A stretch of 64,000 bases of DNA from CAVQMC01 sp963713505. Lineage in GTDB: Bacteria > Bacteroidota > Ignavibacteria > Ignavibacteriales > Ignavibacteriaceae. The position numbers and the translations under genes are program-made. Location of the stretch: NCBI GenBank assembly GCA_963713505.1, contig CAVQMC010000021.1:186001-250000 (forward strand). Reading direction: 5' to 3'. Below the pieces are notes generated by a model. The model was given only the letters and a program-made list of their open reading frames with translations. It made no database searches and was not told the origin of the DNA. This document shows positions 44,299 through 53,354 of this stretch, one piece after another. Position 1 is the stretch's first letter. Each line of letters begins with the position of its first letter.

Positions 44299-46113
44299 AT
44301 GCCAGGATTAAGTATAGTCTTTAATAAAGTTAAAAAACCAAATAATTCCTATAAACTGGAAGAAATATTAAATTCCCAAAATTACCTTGAAGGTTATAAA
44401 AGCGAAGTTCTTTTAAATAACGATTTATTATTTATCGGCGTAAATAAACATGATAAATATCCAATAAATATATTAAACATAAAAAACTACACAATTATTT
44501 TAGAAGGACAAATTTATAATAAAAATAATGATGATCTTAGAAAAGAATTCGAGGAGATTATTGGTCTATTTGAAACACACAAAATTTATAGCTATTTAAA
44601 AAATTGGATTTTAAGTACTGATGGGGATTTTATTATTTATTTTATAGATAACTCCAATAATCAAATCTTTATTTTAAATGATATTTTCGGTCGTCTTCCA
44701 ATTTACTACCAAAAAAATAATGAAGATGTTACAGCAGTATCAAGATATTTAAATTTTATAAATAAGGTCTTTGATACTGCAAAAGTAGATAATATGGCTG
44801 TAGCTCAATTTCTTTTAATGGGATATGTGATCAATAAGAGAACCTTATATTCCGGTATCAATCAACTAAGGCCGGCTTCATTTTTAAAAGTTCAAGAAAA
44901 TAAAGTTGAAGAGAAGAGTATTTACCAATTTAACTTTGACAATAAAAAATATGAAAATGTAAATTTTAAAGATAATATTAAAAATCTCTCCGAATTATTC
45001 AGTAAAGCATGTTTGGATAGATTCAGTGATGATTCGAAAAATATTGTAACACTGAGCGGTGGATTGGATTCAAGAGCGGTTGCTTCATGTATGTTTAAAA
45101 ATCAAATCCCTTTTACTGCAGCAACAATTCGATATAAAAACGGCTCATCCGAAGTGGAAGAAAAAATTGCAGTTGATTTATCAAAAATTTATAAATCTAA
45201 ATGCGAAATTATAGAAATTGATTTGCCAACAGGTAAAGATGTACTATCGTTATTAAACATAAAAGAAGGGATGAACTCCATATCAACAGCACAAATGCTT
45301 CCTTTTTATGCTGAGATTGAAAGATTGTTTGGAAAAGACATAAATTTTATAACAGGCGATAATGGTGATAAGATAATATTTACCTTAAACGAGAAAATGA
45401 AGAAATTTTCAAACATTGAATTTTTAGCAGATTTTATCATTAGAGAACATAGTATCATCGATCTAGAAACTATAAACAGATTAACCGGAATAAGCAAAGA
45501 TGAGATTATTAGTGAATTTATCGAAGTTTTAAATTTATTTCCGGAAGAAAATTTAAGCCAAAAGTATGTACATTTTAGATCGATAGAAAAACCCTATAAA
45601 TATGCTTTTCAGGGAGAAGACAGACATAGGCATTTTTTTAATAACAAAACTCCTTTTTGGTCGGTTCCTTTTTTTGAATATATAATGAATTGTTCGGATC
45701 ATTCAAAAATAAAACATAGACTTTTCAGGGCATTATTAAATAGTTTTTCCCCTGAAGCTACATCAGTTCCTTATTCAAATTTTAGATCATCTGTTAATTC
45801 TTTAAGAGGTAAACTTTTTATGTTTACTGTTTATAATATTTATCCTTTAGTCCCTTCAATATTAAAAGGAGAACTAAAAGCTAGATTTTTTGGCGGCAAT
45901 CCAGTTATAGATCCGGAATCAACTGCTTTAAAATGTCTTAAAGAACAATTGAGCAAAAACATTTTCTCAGATTATTTAAATATAGAAGATATCGATTCAT
46001 TAAAATCCTTTCGTAAAGTAATTTTAATGAATATACTCTCCATGACTTCAGAAATTGAATTAACTAGAAAAAATGAAAGCACTTTAAATAACTATTTAAA
46101 TAAAGTTTTTTAG
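44299..46113 (+). CDS. asparagine-synthetase-like protein without glutaminase cysteine
   Basis: A 604-residue AsnB-like protein. The N-terminal class II amidotransferase domain starts MPGLSIVF, where active enzymes have MCG, so the nucleophile Cys2 is replaced by Pro. The ATP-PPase domain retains TLSGGLDSRAVAS (about residues 251-263), while the later Asp-containing loop is FITGDNGDKIIF rather than the canonical SGxGxDE. It may adenylate a carboxylate and use free ammonia or another amine, for instance to amidate a uronic acid. It sits among glycosyltransferases, consistent with glycan modification. Confidence 0.82.
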   Translation: MPGLSIVFNKVKKPNNSYKLEEILNSQNYLEGYKSEVLLNNDLLFIGVNKHDKYPINILNIKNYTIILEGQIYNKNNDDLRKEFEEIIGLFETHKIYSYLKNWILSTDGDFIIYFIDNSNNQIFILNDIFGRLPIYYQKNNEDVTAVSRYLNFINKVFDTAKVDNMAVAQFLLMGYVINKRTLYSGINQLRPASFLKVQENKVEEKSIYQFNFDNKKYENVNFKDNIKNLSELFSKACLDRFSDDSKNIVTLSGGLDSRAVASCMFKNQIPFTAATIRYKNGSSEVEEKIAVDLSKIYKSKCEIIEIDLPTGKDVLSLLNIKEGMNSISTAQMLPFYAEIERLFGKDINFITGDNGDKIIFTLNEKMKKFSNIEFLADFIIREHSIIDLETINRLTGISKDEIISEFIEVLNLFPEENLSQKYVHFRSIEKPYKYAFQGEDRHRHFFNNKTPFWSVPFFEYIMNCSDHSKIKHRLFRALLNSFSPEATSVPYSNFRSSVNSLRGKLFMFTVYNIYPLVPSILKGELKARFFGGNPVIDPESTALKCLKEQLSKNIFSDYLNIEDIDSLKSFRKVILMNILSMTSEIELTRKNESTLNNYLNKVF

Positions 46114-46181
46114 CGTTTATATGATACAAAATTTATTTAAAGCTAAATTTAATCAAATATGCTTAATTAAAGGAGAAAGAA

Positions 46182-47291
46182 ATTAAAGTACTGATTTTAA
46201 GTGATCCAAATTCTCCACATACAATTAAACTAGTTAATTACCTTTGTAAAAATGGTACTGATGTTTATTTGATTGGATTAACAAAATGTAATATGGATTC
46301 TTATTCTTCATTGCCAAACTTTAATTTTTCTTCTATGAATTTTTCGGTTTCAGGGAAAGAGTTACAAGTTACATCTTTTACTAAACTAAGGTATTTAGCT
46401 GCTGTCGCGATGGTTAAAAAAATTATAAAGCAATTTAAACCTGATTTAATACATTCCCACTATGCAACAAGTTTTGGATTAATAGGTGTACTTTCTGGTT
46501 ATCATCCTCACATAGTTTCAGTTTGGGGTAGCGATGTATTTCAGTTTCCCATTAAGTCTGTTTTTCATAAATTTATTCTTAAATATATTTTTTCTAAAGC
46601 TGATAAAATATGCTCCACAAGTAAAGTGATGTCTGTGGAAATTAACAAATATTCAAATAAAGAGATATTAATTACACCATTCGGAGTTGATACTAATATA
46701 TTTAAACCAATGAATGTTGGATCAATTTTTAACAAAGATGAATTTGTAATAGGTACAATCAAAAACTTAAAACCAATTTATGGTATAGATAAATTGATTA
46801 TGGTTTTCGGTATTATAAAACAAAAATGGCCTGAACTTCCCATTAAATTGTTAATTGTTGGAAACGGTCCGCAAGAAACTTTTCTAAAAGGTTTAGTTAA
46901 AAAACTTAAACTTTATAATCATGTCATTTTTACAGGTAATATTGAAAATACAGAGGTTTATAAATATTACAATATGATGGATATTGTAGTTTTTTTATCG
47001 GTAAGTGAAAGTTACGGAGTTGCGGCTTTAGAGGCATCGTCATGCGGAAAACCTGTTGTTGTTTCGGATGCTTATGGTTTTAATGAAACGGTTGTTAATG
47101 AAAAAACTGGAATTGTTGTTGATCCAAATAATTTAGAAAAGGTAGCGGAAATTATTAAAAATTTGCTCGAAGATAGGAAACTTCGAAAAATTATGGGATC
47201 TTTTGGCATTGAATGGGTGAATGAAAATTTTGATGAGAAAAAATTGAATCAAAAATTTATCGATCTTTATCAATCAACTTTACAGCATTAG
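46182..47291 (+). CDS. glycosyltransferase family 4 (ATT start)
   Basis: A standard start codon appears only at TTG 46269, inside the first Rossmann helices. Reading back to ATT 46182 restores (M)KVLILSDPNSPHTIKLVNYL, the expected GT4 N-terminus, 6 bp after AAAGGAGA. The 369-residue product has SHYATSFGLIGVLSGY, SVWGSDVFQFP, TPFGVDTNIFKP and the E-x7-E donor region SVSESYGVAALEASSCGKP. It retains a GT4 C-terminus (WVNENFDEKKLNQKF). It adds a sugar to the lipid-linked repeat. The start is either genuine AUU or a miscalled ATG. Confidence 0.85.
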   Translation: MKVLILSDPNSPHTIKLVNYLCKNGTDVYLIGLTKCNMDSYSSLPNFNFSSMNFSVSGKELQVTSFTKLRYLAAVAMVKKIIKQFKPDLIHSHYATSFGLIGVLSGYHPHIVSVWGSDVFQFPIKSVFHKFILKYIFSKADKICSTSKVMSVEINKYSNKEILITPFGVDTNIFKPMNVGSIFNKDEFVIGTIKNLKPIYGIDKLIMVFGIIKQKWPELPIKLLIVGNGPQETFLKGLVKKLKLYNHVIFTGNIENTEVYKYYNMMDIVVFLSVSESYGVAALEASSCGKPVVVSDAYGFNETVVNEKTGIVVDPNNLEKVAEIIKNLLEDRKLRKIMGSFGIEWVNENFDEKKLNQKFIDLYQSTLQH

Positions 47292-47307
47292 GATATTCAG
47301 TAATTTA

Positions 47308-48696
47308 ATGGCGATTAAACCAATAAATATAATTTTAATATCATTTGTTTTTCTTTTAATTGCATTAACTGCAATTAATTTAATACCTGTTCTTATTATT
47401 ACTTTAGTTGCTGCATTCTTTTATTTAATATATAAAGAAGATTTTATTTTGTTATTAATAATAGTCCTCTTTATTTCATTTACTAGTTTTGTTTTCAAAG
47501 GTGCAAGAGATGTTACAAATACCTTATCAATTGCAATATTATTTTTTCTCTTTATAAAACATTATGGTTTTAAAGTTTCTGCATATCCTGATATTCCAAC
47601 CGAAGTATTTTATTTAATATTATTATTGTTTTTAACAATTATAATATCAAGTCTATTTTCTGCTGCAATGATTGCTAGTTTTATTAGTGTTTTGCATGCT
47701 ATAATTTTCTTTACACTATGTTATATCATTTATAGTCTTATAAAAGATGAAAAAAGAATATATCTTTATATATTCGGATTAATAATATCTGAGTTTATAA
47801 TTGGAATAAGTATATATTCTGATTTTATTAAAGGGGGGTTCAGTTTCTATATACAAAACGGAATTTTAGCAAGATTTGCTGGAGTTTATTCAAATCCGAA
47901 CTTAGTTGGTTTAACTTCGTTTATTGCCGCATGTTTTATCTTGGGTTTGTTTTTTATTGAAAGATTTTCTTCAAAAAAGTATAGAATAATATTAACATTA
48001 TTATTCATTAATAACATATTAATATTTATTATTACTGATTCGCGCGCTGCAGGAATAGCTTTAATAGTAGGTTATTTTTTCATTTTATATAATTTAAATA
48101 AAAAATTATTACTTAAAGTTTCAATATTATCAGTAATACTAATTTTAGTTTTATTACTCTTGCCTCCAATTCAAGAATTAATAATGATTCTGCTTAGAGT
48201 TGAAGAAGGCAGCCGAGGTCATGTATGGAGCGAAGGACTAAACATGTTTGGGGATCATTATTTAATCGGAGTTGGGCCAGGAATGTATCCAAGATTTGTA
48301 GGAACATATACAACTTCATTTATAGTTTCATTAGCTACAAAACTTGGTACCTTGTATAAAGGAAAACCAAATCCCCATAATTTCTTTTTAATTATGGGTG
48401 CCGAAAATGGTATTCTGGGTTTTGTTACCGCAATATTTATTTTCGGTGTTTTCTTTTACTTGGCTTATAAATGTGTGAAATATTATAAAGATAAAAATTC
48501 GGAATTTTATGTATTAGCTATTACAATTTTTGCTGTTGGGTTAGGTGTCTTGATAAATTCTTTTTTTGAAGTAACAGGGGTAATGTCTTATGGTTATATA
48601 ACAAATGATCTGCCTTTTTGGTTAGTATATGTAATTCTAATTTATCTTTACCGGGAAACTAAAAATATTAAAAAAGTCAATTTGAAAAAATTATAA
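47308..48696 (+). CDS. O-antigen polymerase/ligase (Wzy/WaaL type)
   Basis: A 462-residue protein with about twelve TM helices and the Wzy_C loop: NPNLVGLTSFIAACFILG, DSRAAGIALIVGYFF, RGHVWSEGLNMFGDHYLIGV and KPNPHNFFLIMGAENGILG, whose His/Glu motif is typical of O-antigen ligases and polymerases. It acts in the inner membrane on periplasmic lipid-linked glycan. With two Wzz-type proteins in the locus, polymerase is the more likely role. A 143-bp gap separates it from the next GT2 gene. Confidence 0.88.
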   Translation: MAIKPINIILISFVFLLIALTAINLIPVLIITLVAAFFYLIYKEDFILLLIIVLFISFTSFVFKGARDVTNTLSIAILFFLFIKHYGFKVSAYPDIPTEVFYLILLLFLTIIISSLFSAAMIASFISVLHAIIFFTLCYIIYSLIKDEKRIYLYIFGLIISEFIIGISIYSDFIKGGFSFYIQNGILARFAGVYSNPNLVGLTSFIAACFILGLFFIERFSSKKYRIILTLLFINNILIFIITDSRAAGIALIVGYFFILYNLNKKLLLKVSILSVILILVLLLLPPIQELIMILLRVEEGSRGHVWSEGLNMFGDHYLIGVGPGMYPRFVGTYTTSFIVSLATKLGTLYKGKPNPHNFFLIMGAENGILGFVTAIFIFGVFFYLAYKCVKYYKDKNSEFYVLAITIFAVGLGVLINSFFEVTGVMSYGYITNDLPFWLVYVILIYLYRETKNIKKVNLKKL

Positions 48697-48839
48697 CAAA
48701 ATTATTAATACTCTTATGATTGGTTACACATTTAATTTAATCAATTGATGGATAAAACCTGCAGAATTAAAAGGATAATTATTTTAGTAATTTGATTGTA
48801 AATTATAAAATGTAAAAAGTAAAAAGGAATAATTATAAT

Positions 48840-49850
48840 ATCAAAAAAAAATTCATAACTTTAATTCTGCCTTGCAGAAATGAAGAAAAATATATTTCAA
48901 AATGTTTAGACTCAATAATGAATAACGATTATCCTAAGGAATTAATGGAAGTTATTATTGTTGACGGATTGAGCTCAGATAATACATTAAAGATAGTTGA
49001 AGAATATTCAAAGAAATATTCTTTCATCCATCTGATTGAAAATAAAAATATTACTGTCCCGTTTGCTTTGAATCTAGGCATTCAAAAATCCAAAGGAGAT
49101 TACATAGTAAGATTAGACGCACATAGTAAAATTCCTAAAAACTACTTTTCTCAATTAGTTGAGTGGAGCATAAAACTTAGTGCCGATAATATTGGTGCTG
49201 TATGTTTAACTAAAGTACAGAATAGTAATTCTAAAACTAATGCCATTAGTCTGGTATTAAGTAATAAATTTGGAGTTGGGAATTCATATTTTAGAATTGG
49301 AACCAATGATATTATGGAAGTCGATACAGTCCCTTTTGGCTGTTACAAAAAAGAAATTTTTAACAAAGTTGGAATGTTTAATGTTCATTTAACAAGAAAT
49401 CAAGATATTGAATTGAACAAAAGAATTAAAAGAATTGGCGGAAAAATATTTTTACTTTCAGAAGTACAGTGTATTTATTATGCCCGAGAATCATATAAAG
49501 GGATTGCAAAAAATAATTATCAAACCGGATTATGGAATATTCTAACAGTTTATGTCACAAAAAAAATAAGTTCGCTTAGCTTGAGGCATTTTATTCCAAT
49601 GGTATTCCTTTTATCTTTAATTGTTCCAGCTTTATTAACGATTTGGTTTCCGGTTATTGGTTTACTGGCTGCATTAAGTTTTGGGTCTTATCTTATTACT
49701 CTCTTAATAATAAGTCATAACATAAAAAATCAAAATACAAACTTATTTTACGTTTTGTATTCTTTTATGGTGTTGCACTTTTCATATGGATTTGGTTCTC
49801 TTGTAGGTTTATTTAAATTAAACTATTTATTCAAAGCTGATGGCTTCTAA
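48840..49850 (+). CDS. glycosyltransferase family 2, ExoA-like (ATC start)
   Basis: The frame is open from 48816, but the first ATG is at 48918 and would delete the first strand. From ATC 48840 the product reads (M)KKKFITLILPCRNEEKYI, the expected GT2 N-terminus, with AAAAGGA upstream. The donor-binding triad is RLDAHSK (DxH instead of DxD), and NQDIELNKRIKRIGGKI follows. Two or three hydrophobic helices (about residues 255-325) anchor it in the membrane, as in succinoglycan-type ExoA. It overlaps the aminotransferase gene by 11 bp. Confidence 0.82.
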   Translation: MKKKFITLILPCRNEEKYISKCLDSIMNNDYPKELMEVIIVDGLSSDNTLKIVEEYSKKYSFIHLIENKNITVPFALNLGIQKSKGDYIVRLDAHSKIPKNYFSQLVEWSIKLSADNIGAVCLTKVQNSNSKTNAISLVLSNKFGVGNSYFRIGTNDIMEVDTVPFGCYKKEIFNKVGMFNVHLTRNQDIELNKRIKRIGGKIFLLSEVQCIYYARESYKGIAKNNYQTGLWNILTVYVTKKISSLSLRHFIPMVFLLSLIVPALLTIWFPVIGLLAALSFGSYLITLLIISHNIKNQNTNLFYVLYSFMVLHFSYGFGSLVGLFKLNYLFKADGF

Positions 49851-50990
49851 TACAAAAAAGTATAAACAAGAAATATCTAAAATATTAAAGTGTTCTCTTG
49901 ATCAAATATTTCTATATTGGAAAGGAAGAGTAGCACTATATGCAATTCTTAAAGCAATGGGGGTTAAAGAAAATGATGAAATAATTACTTCCGGCATTCA
50001 CATGTGTAGTAGTACCAAATGCAATAATTTATTTGAAAGCCAAACCAATTTATATAGACATTTCATCTGAAACTTATAATATTGATGTAAATAAGCTTAA
50101 AGAAGCTATAACTCCTAAAACAAAAGTTATCCTCTGCCAGAATACATTTGGATTATCTGCAATGTTGATGAAATTGTTGAAATAGCAAACAAAATAATCT
50201 ATATACCATTGAAGATTGTACGCATGGTTTTGGCGGATATTATAATAAAATGCCCAATGGTTATTATTGTGATGCAGCATTTTATTCTACACAATGGAAT
50301 AAGCCATTTTCTACTGGAATTGGAGGATTTTTAGTTGTAAATAATTTCGAATTAATTGATAAAGTAACTGCTCAAGAAAAACAAAAAGTAAAACCTAAAT
50401 TTATTGAGAAATCTATCTTAAGATTTTTGATAACATTTCGTAAATACTTTATTAATAAATATACACAATCAATATTAGTTGATATTTTTAGACTTTTAAG
50501 CAAACATAATATAGTGATCGGTTCAAATCAGGGTAATGAATTATCCGGAACTGAAAAACCTGATGACTACTTTAAGGATATTTCGGATGTTCAAGTAAAA
50601 TCAGGATTAAAACAAATCAAAAATTTGGAATACTTAAATAAACTTCGTAAAAAAAATGCTGAGAAATATTCTAATTATCTTAGGGCAAAAGGAAAAACTT
50701 ATGTTAGTAAAAATTTATTTAATGACCATATTTTTCTAAAATATCCATTATTGGTTAAAGATCGTGAACATTTTTTTAAATTAGCTCAAAAAAAGAATAT
50801 TACTTTAGGTGATTGGTTTTTATCTCCTTTACATCCTATACAAGGAAATCTTGAACCGTGGTTTTTTGATGAAGATAAATTCCCAAATGCCGTTCATATC
50901 GCTAAGAAAATGGTGAACCTTCCAACAGAAGTTGAGAATATTGAGGATGTAGTTGAATTTCTTTCAAAAAATTTAAATTTTATAGAGTAG
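49840..50990 (+). CDS. DegT/DnrJ/EryC1-type aminotransferase, first copy (frame interrupted)
   Basis: Joined frames give a PLP-dependent sugar aminotransferase: RVALYAILKAMGVKENDEI, PIYIDISSETYNIDVNKLKEAI, TIEDCTHGFGGYY (Asp at the pyridine nitrogen), FYSTQWNKPFSTGIGGF with the likely Schiff-base Lys, and a normal C-terminus. Frame breaks lie near 50005-50015, 50155-50165 and 50200. The Lys motif is FYSTQWNKPFSTG instead of the usual FHATKNLxxGEGG, so this is a divergent member. It overlaps the GT2 gene and precedes a 610-bp gap and a second aminotransferase. Confidence 0.82.
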
Positions 50991-51600
50991 ATTTCATAAA
51001 AATTTTAAAATGTCATATTTTGTCCGATTTCATAACAATTAGAGGCAATAATTATAGTTTGATTTAAAATGATACATTGGAATTTTTTTTAAAAAAAATC
51101 ATTAAAAAATTGAAAAAATGTTTTTCTTTGAAAGAATTCTAATTATCTTTAACAGATCATTTTGAAGTTTAATTTTTAATATAAAGCTTAGAAAAATTTT
51201 ATTTATTTGGGTAATTGTCCTAACTTAACAAATTATTCTACTATTAACATAGGGAATAAATAAGTCGTTTAGTTATTTAATAATTATTTATTATTTTAAT
51301 TAAATACTAAATTCAAAGCCTGCTCACTATGAAGTTGATTATAATAGAATTCGCTTGATTAATTAAAATTAAAATTTATATTAAGAATTTTATTTATAAA
51401 ATTATATCAGTAGCGAATTAAGATTTGATCTGTATGTATCTTTTATTGGCTAAAGTAATTTAATCAGAAAATTATGAGGTTAATATAATTCGCCTCCTGT
51501 ATTATTTGAATAGGATGAAGTTTATTAAAGAAAACTTAACAACTTATCAGTTGGAAATTAATACTCTAAATTATTATTTTGCATAATAAAAAAAATAAAT
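50991..51600. other. 610-bp non-coding gap in the capsule locus
   Basis: This stretch is extremely AT-rich and shows no reading frame with recognisable coding. AATTCGCT (51348-51355) and AGCGAATT (51412-51419) form an exact inverted repeat 56 bp apart, with a third ATTCGC near 51488. A 23-codon ORF (51516-51587) just before the next gene is probably chance. The gap likely holds the promoter of the DegT-PGT-Wzi block; I cannot define it. Confidence 0.5.
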
Positions 51601-52761
51601 ATGAATAAAGACTTTCTACTATTCCACAAGCCTTTTATTTCTGAAGAAGAAGTTAATGAGATTGTTGATACGGTCAGATCTGGTTGGCTCAGTATGGGGC
51701 CTAAAACTATCAGATTTGAGCAAGAATACAGTAATTATATTAATGTAAAACATTCAATTGCCGTAAGTTCTTGGACAGCTGCCGGACATTTAACTTTGGA
51801 AGCTTTCGGAATTAAAGCAGGTGATGAAGTTATTGTTCCTACTATGACTTTTCCAGCAACCGCTGAAATTGTTTGCTATTTTGGTGCAAAGCCTGTTATA
51901 GTAGATGTCGATCCGGATACTCTGAACATTTCACTTGAAGAAATTGAAAAACATATTACTCCCAAAACTAGAGCGATTATCCCTGTCCATTATGGCGGAC
52001 AACCTTGCGATATGGATGAAATACATGAAATTGCTAAGATACATAATCTTAGAGTGATGGAAGATGCTGCTCACTCTCTACCGGCCGTTTACAAGGGTAA
52101 AAAAGTCGGAAGTATATCTGAAGTTACTTGTTTTAGCTTTTATGCAACAAAAACTCTTTCAACCGGTGAAGGCGGAATGGTTTGTACAAATGATGAAGAG
52201 ATTGCTGAAAGAGTTAAAATAATGAGACTTCATGGTATTAACAGAGATGCATGGAAACGTTATAGTGAAAATGGATCATGGTATTATGAGGTGGTAGCAC
52301 CAGGTTATAAATATAATTTTACCGATCTTCAGGCGTCTTTAGGGCTGCCCCAGCTTAAAAAAGTTGATTATATGTGGGAATCGAGAAAAAGAATTTCAAA
52401 AAAATATACTGCAGAATTAAAAGATAATAGATATATTCAGCTTCATACAGTTAAACAAGATAGAGAATCATCTTGGCATTTGTATCCAATAAGATTAAAC
52501 TTGGAAATGTTAACTATAAATAGAGCCCAATTTATCGAAGAAATGAAAAAATTGAATGTTGGAGCAGGTGTGCATTTTATGCCGGTGCACCAGCATCTTT
52601 ATTATAAGGATACTTTTAATCTGGATGATAGGGATTTCCCTGTTGCTGCTGCAGCTTTTCCCAGATTAATTTCTCTTCCAATTTATCCTGGTATGGCAGA
52701 TCATCATGTTGATCGTGTAATAGAAGTACTTACCACATTGTTAAAAAAGTTCGCTAAATAA
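51601..52761 (+). CDS. DegT/DnrJ/EryC1-type sugar aminotransferase, second copy
   Basis: An intact 386-residue PLP enzyme. Lys184 in FYATKTLSTGEGG forms the internal aldimine, and the Asp of VMEDAAHSLPA (about residue 155) binds the pyridine nitrogen. The substrate loop HGINRDAWKRYSENGSWYY and the end of the fold (PVAAAAFPRLISLPIYPGM) fit UDP-4-keto sugar aminotransferases such as PglE, WecE or ArnB. It provides an amino sugar for the capsule repeat. It is followed by the priming transferase 12 bp later, as in pgl-type clusters. Confidence 0.92.
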   Translation: MNKDFLLFHKPFISEEEVNEIVDTVRSGWLSMGPKTIRFEQEYSNYINVKHSIAVSSWTAAGHLTLEAFGIKAGDEVIVPTMTFPATAEIVCYFGAKPVIVDVDPDTLNISLEEIEKHITPKTRAIIPVHYGGQPCDMDEIHEIAKIHNLRVMEDAAHSLPAVYKGKKVGSISEVTCFSFYATKTLSTGEGGMVCTNDEEIAERVKIMRLHGINRDAWKRYSENGSWYYEVVAPGYKYNFTDLQASLGLPQLKKVDYMWESRKRISKKYTAELKDNRYIQLHTVKQDRESSWHLYPIRLNLEMLTINRAQFIEEMKKLNVGAGVHFMPVHQHLYYKDTFNLDDRDFPVAAAAFPRLISLPIYPGMADHHVDRVIEVLTTLLKKFAK

Positions 52762-52773
52762 ATAATACTCTTT

Positions 52774-53349
52774 ATGGGTAAGCAGGGAAGTGTGATTAAA
52801 CGAATCACAGATATTTTCGTTAGTTTGTTTATTCTTGTTTTAACATCTCCAATATTATTATTTGTTATAATTGCAATTAAACTAGAATCTCAAGGTCCTG
52901 CCTTTTTTCTTCATGAAAGAACAGGTTTTAAAGGTAAGAAGTTTAAACTTTATAAATTTAGAGGTATGGTTAACAATGCTTTGTCAATAGGTCCGGAATT
53001 AACCCAAGTGAACGATCCAAGAATTACCAAAGTCGGTAAATTTTTAAGAAGAACAAGTATAGATGAAATACCTAACTTTCTAAATGTACTTAAGGGCGAA
53101 ATGTGTTTAGTTGGGCCAAGACCTGAAGTTACTTCTATAACAGAAAAGTATAATGAATTTGAAAAAAAAGTATTAGATTTTAAACCCGGCGTTACAGGAA
53201 TTTCACAAATCAATGGAAGGCAGATGCTGACTCCTCAAGATAGAGTAAAAATGGAAATTGATTATTATCAGCACGCAAACTTCATATCAGACTTGTCTAT
53301 TTTCTTGAAAACCTTTAATGTTGTATTTACCAATCAAGGTAATATATAA
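52774..53349 (+). CDS. small phosphoglycosyl transferase (PglC-like)
   Basis: A 191-residue monotopic enzyme: one reentrant hydrophobic helix (residues 11-33), FFLHERTGFKGKKFKLYKFR, the catalytic Asp97-Glu98 dyad in TSIDEIPNFLNVLKGEM, and GPRPE, with PGVTGISQINGR near the C-terminus. It moves a sugar phosphate from UDP-sugar to undecaprenyl phosphate, starting the repeat unit. The small size (no extra N-terminal TM helices) is PglC-type, not WbaP-type. It follows the DegT aminotransferase, which may make its amino-sugar substrate. Confidence 0.93.
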   Translation: MGKQGSVIKRITDIFVSLFILVLTSPILLFVIIAIKLESQGPAFFLHERTGFKGKKFKLYKFRGMVNNALSIGPELTQVNDPRITKVGKFLRRTSIDEIPNFLNVLKGEMCLVGPRPEVTSITEKYNEFEKKVLDFKPGVTGISQINGRQMLTPQDRVKMEIDYYQHANFISDLSIFLKTFNVVFTNQGNI

Positions 53350-53354
53350 TTTTA

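Noticed and set aside
51516..51587. 23-codon ORF before the second DegT gene as a leader peptide
   Set aside because: No regulatory codon run or attenuator hairpins follow; it is expected by chance in AT-rich sequence.
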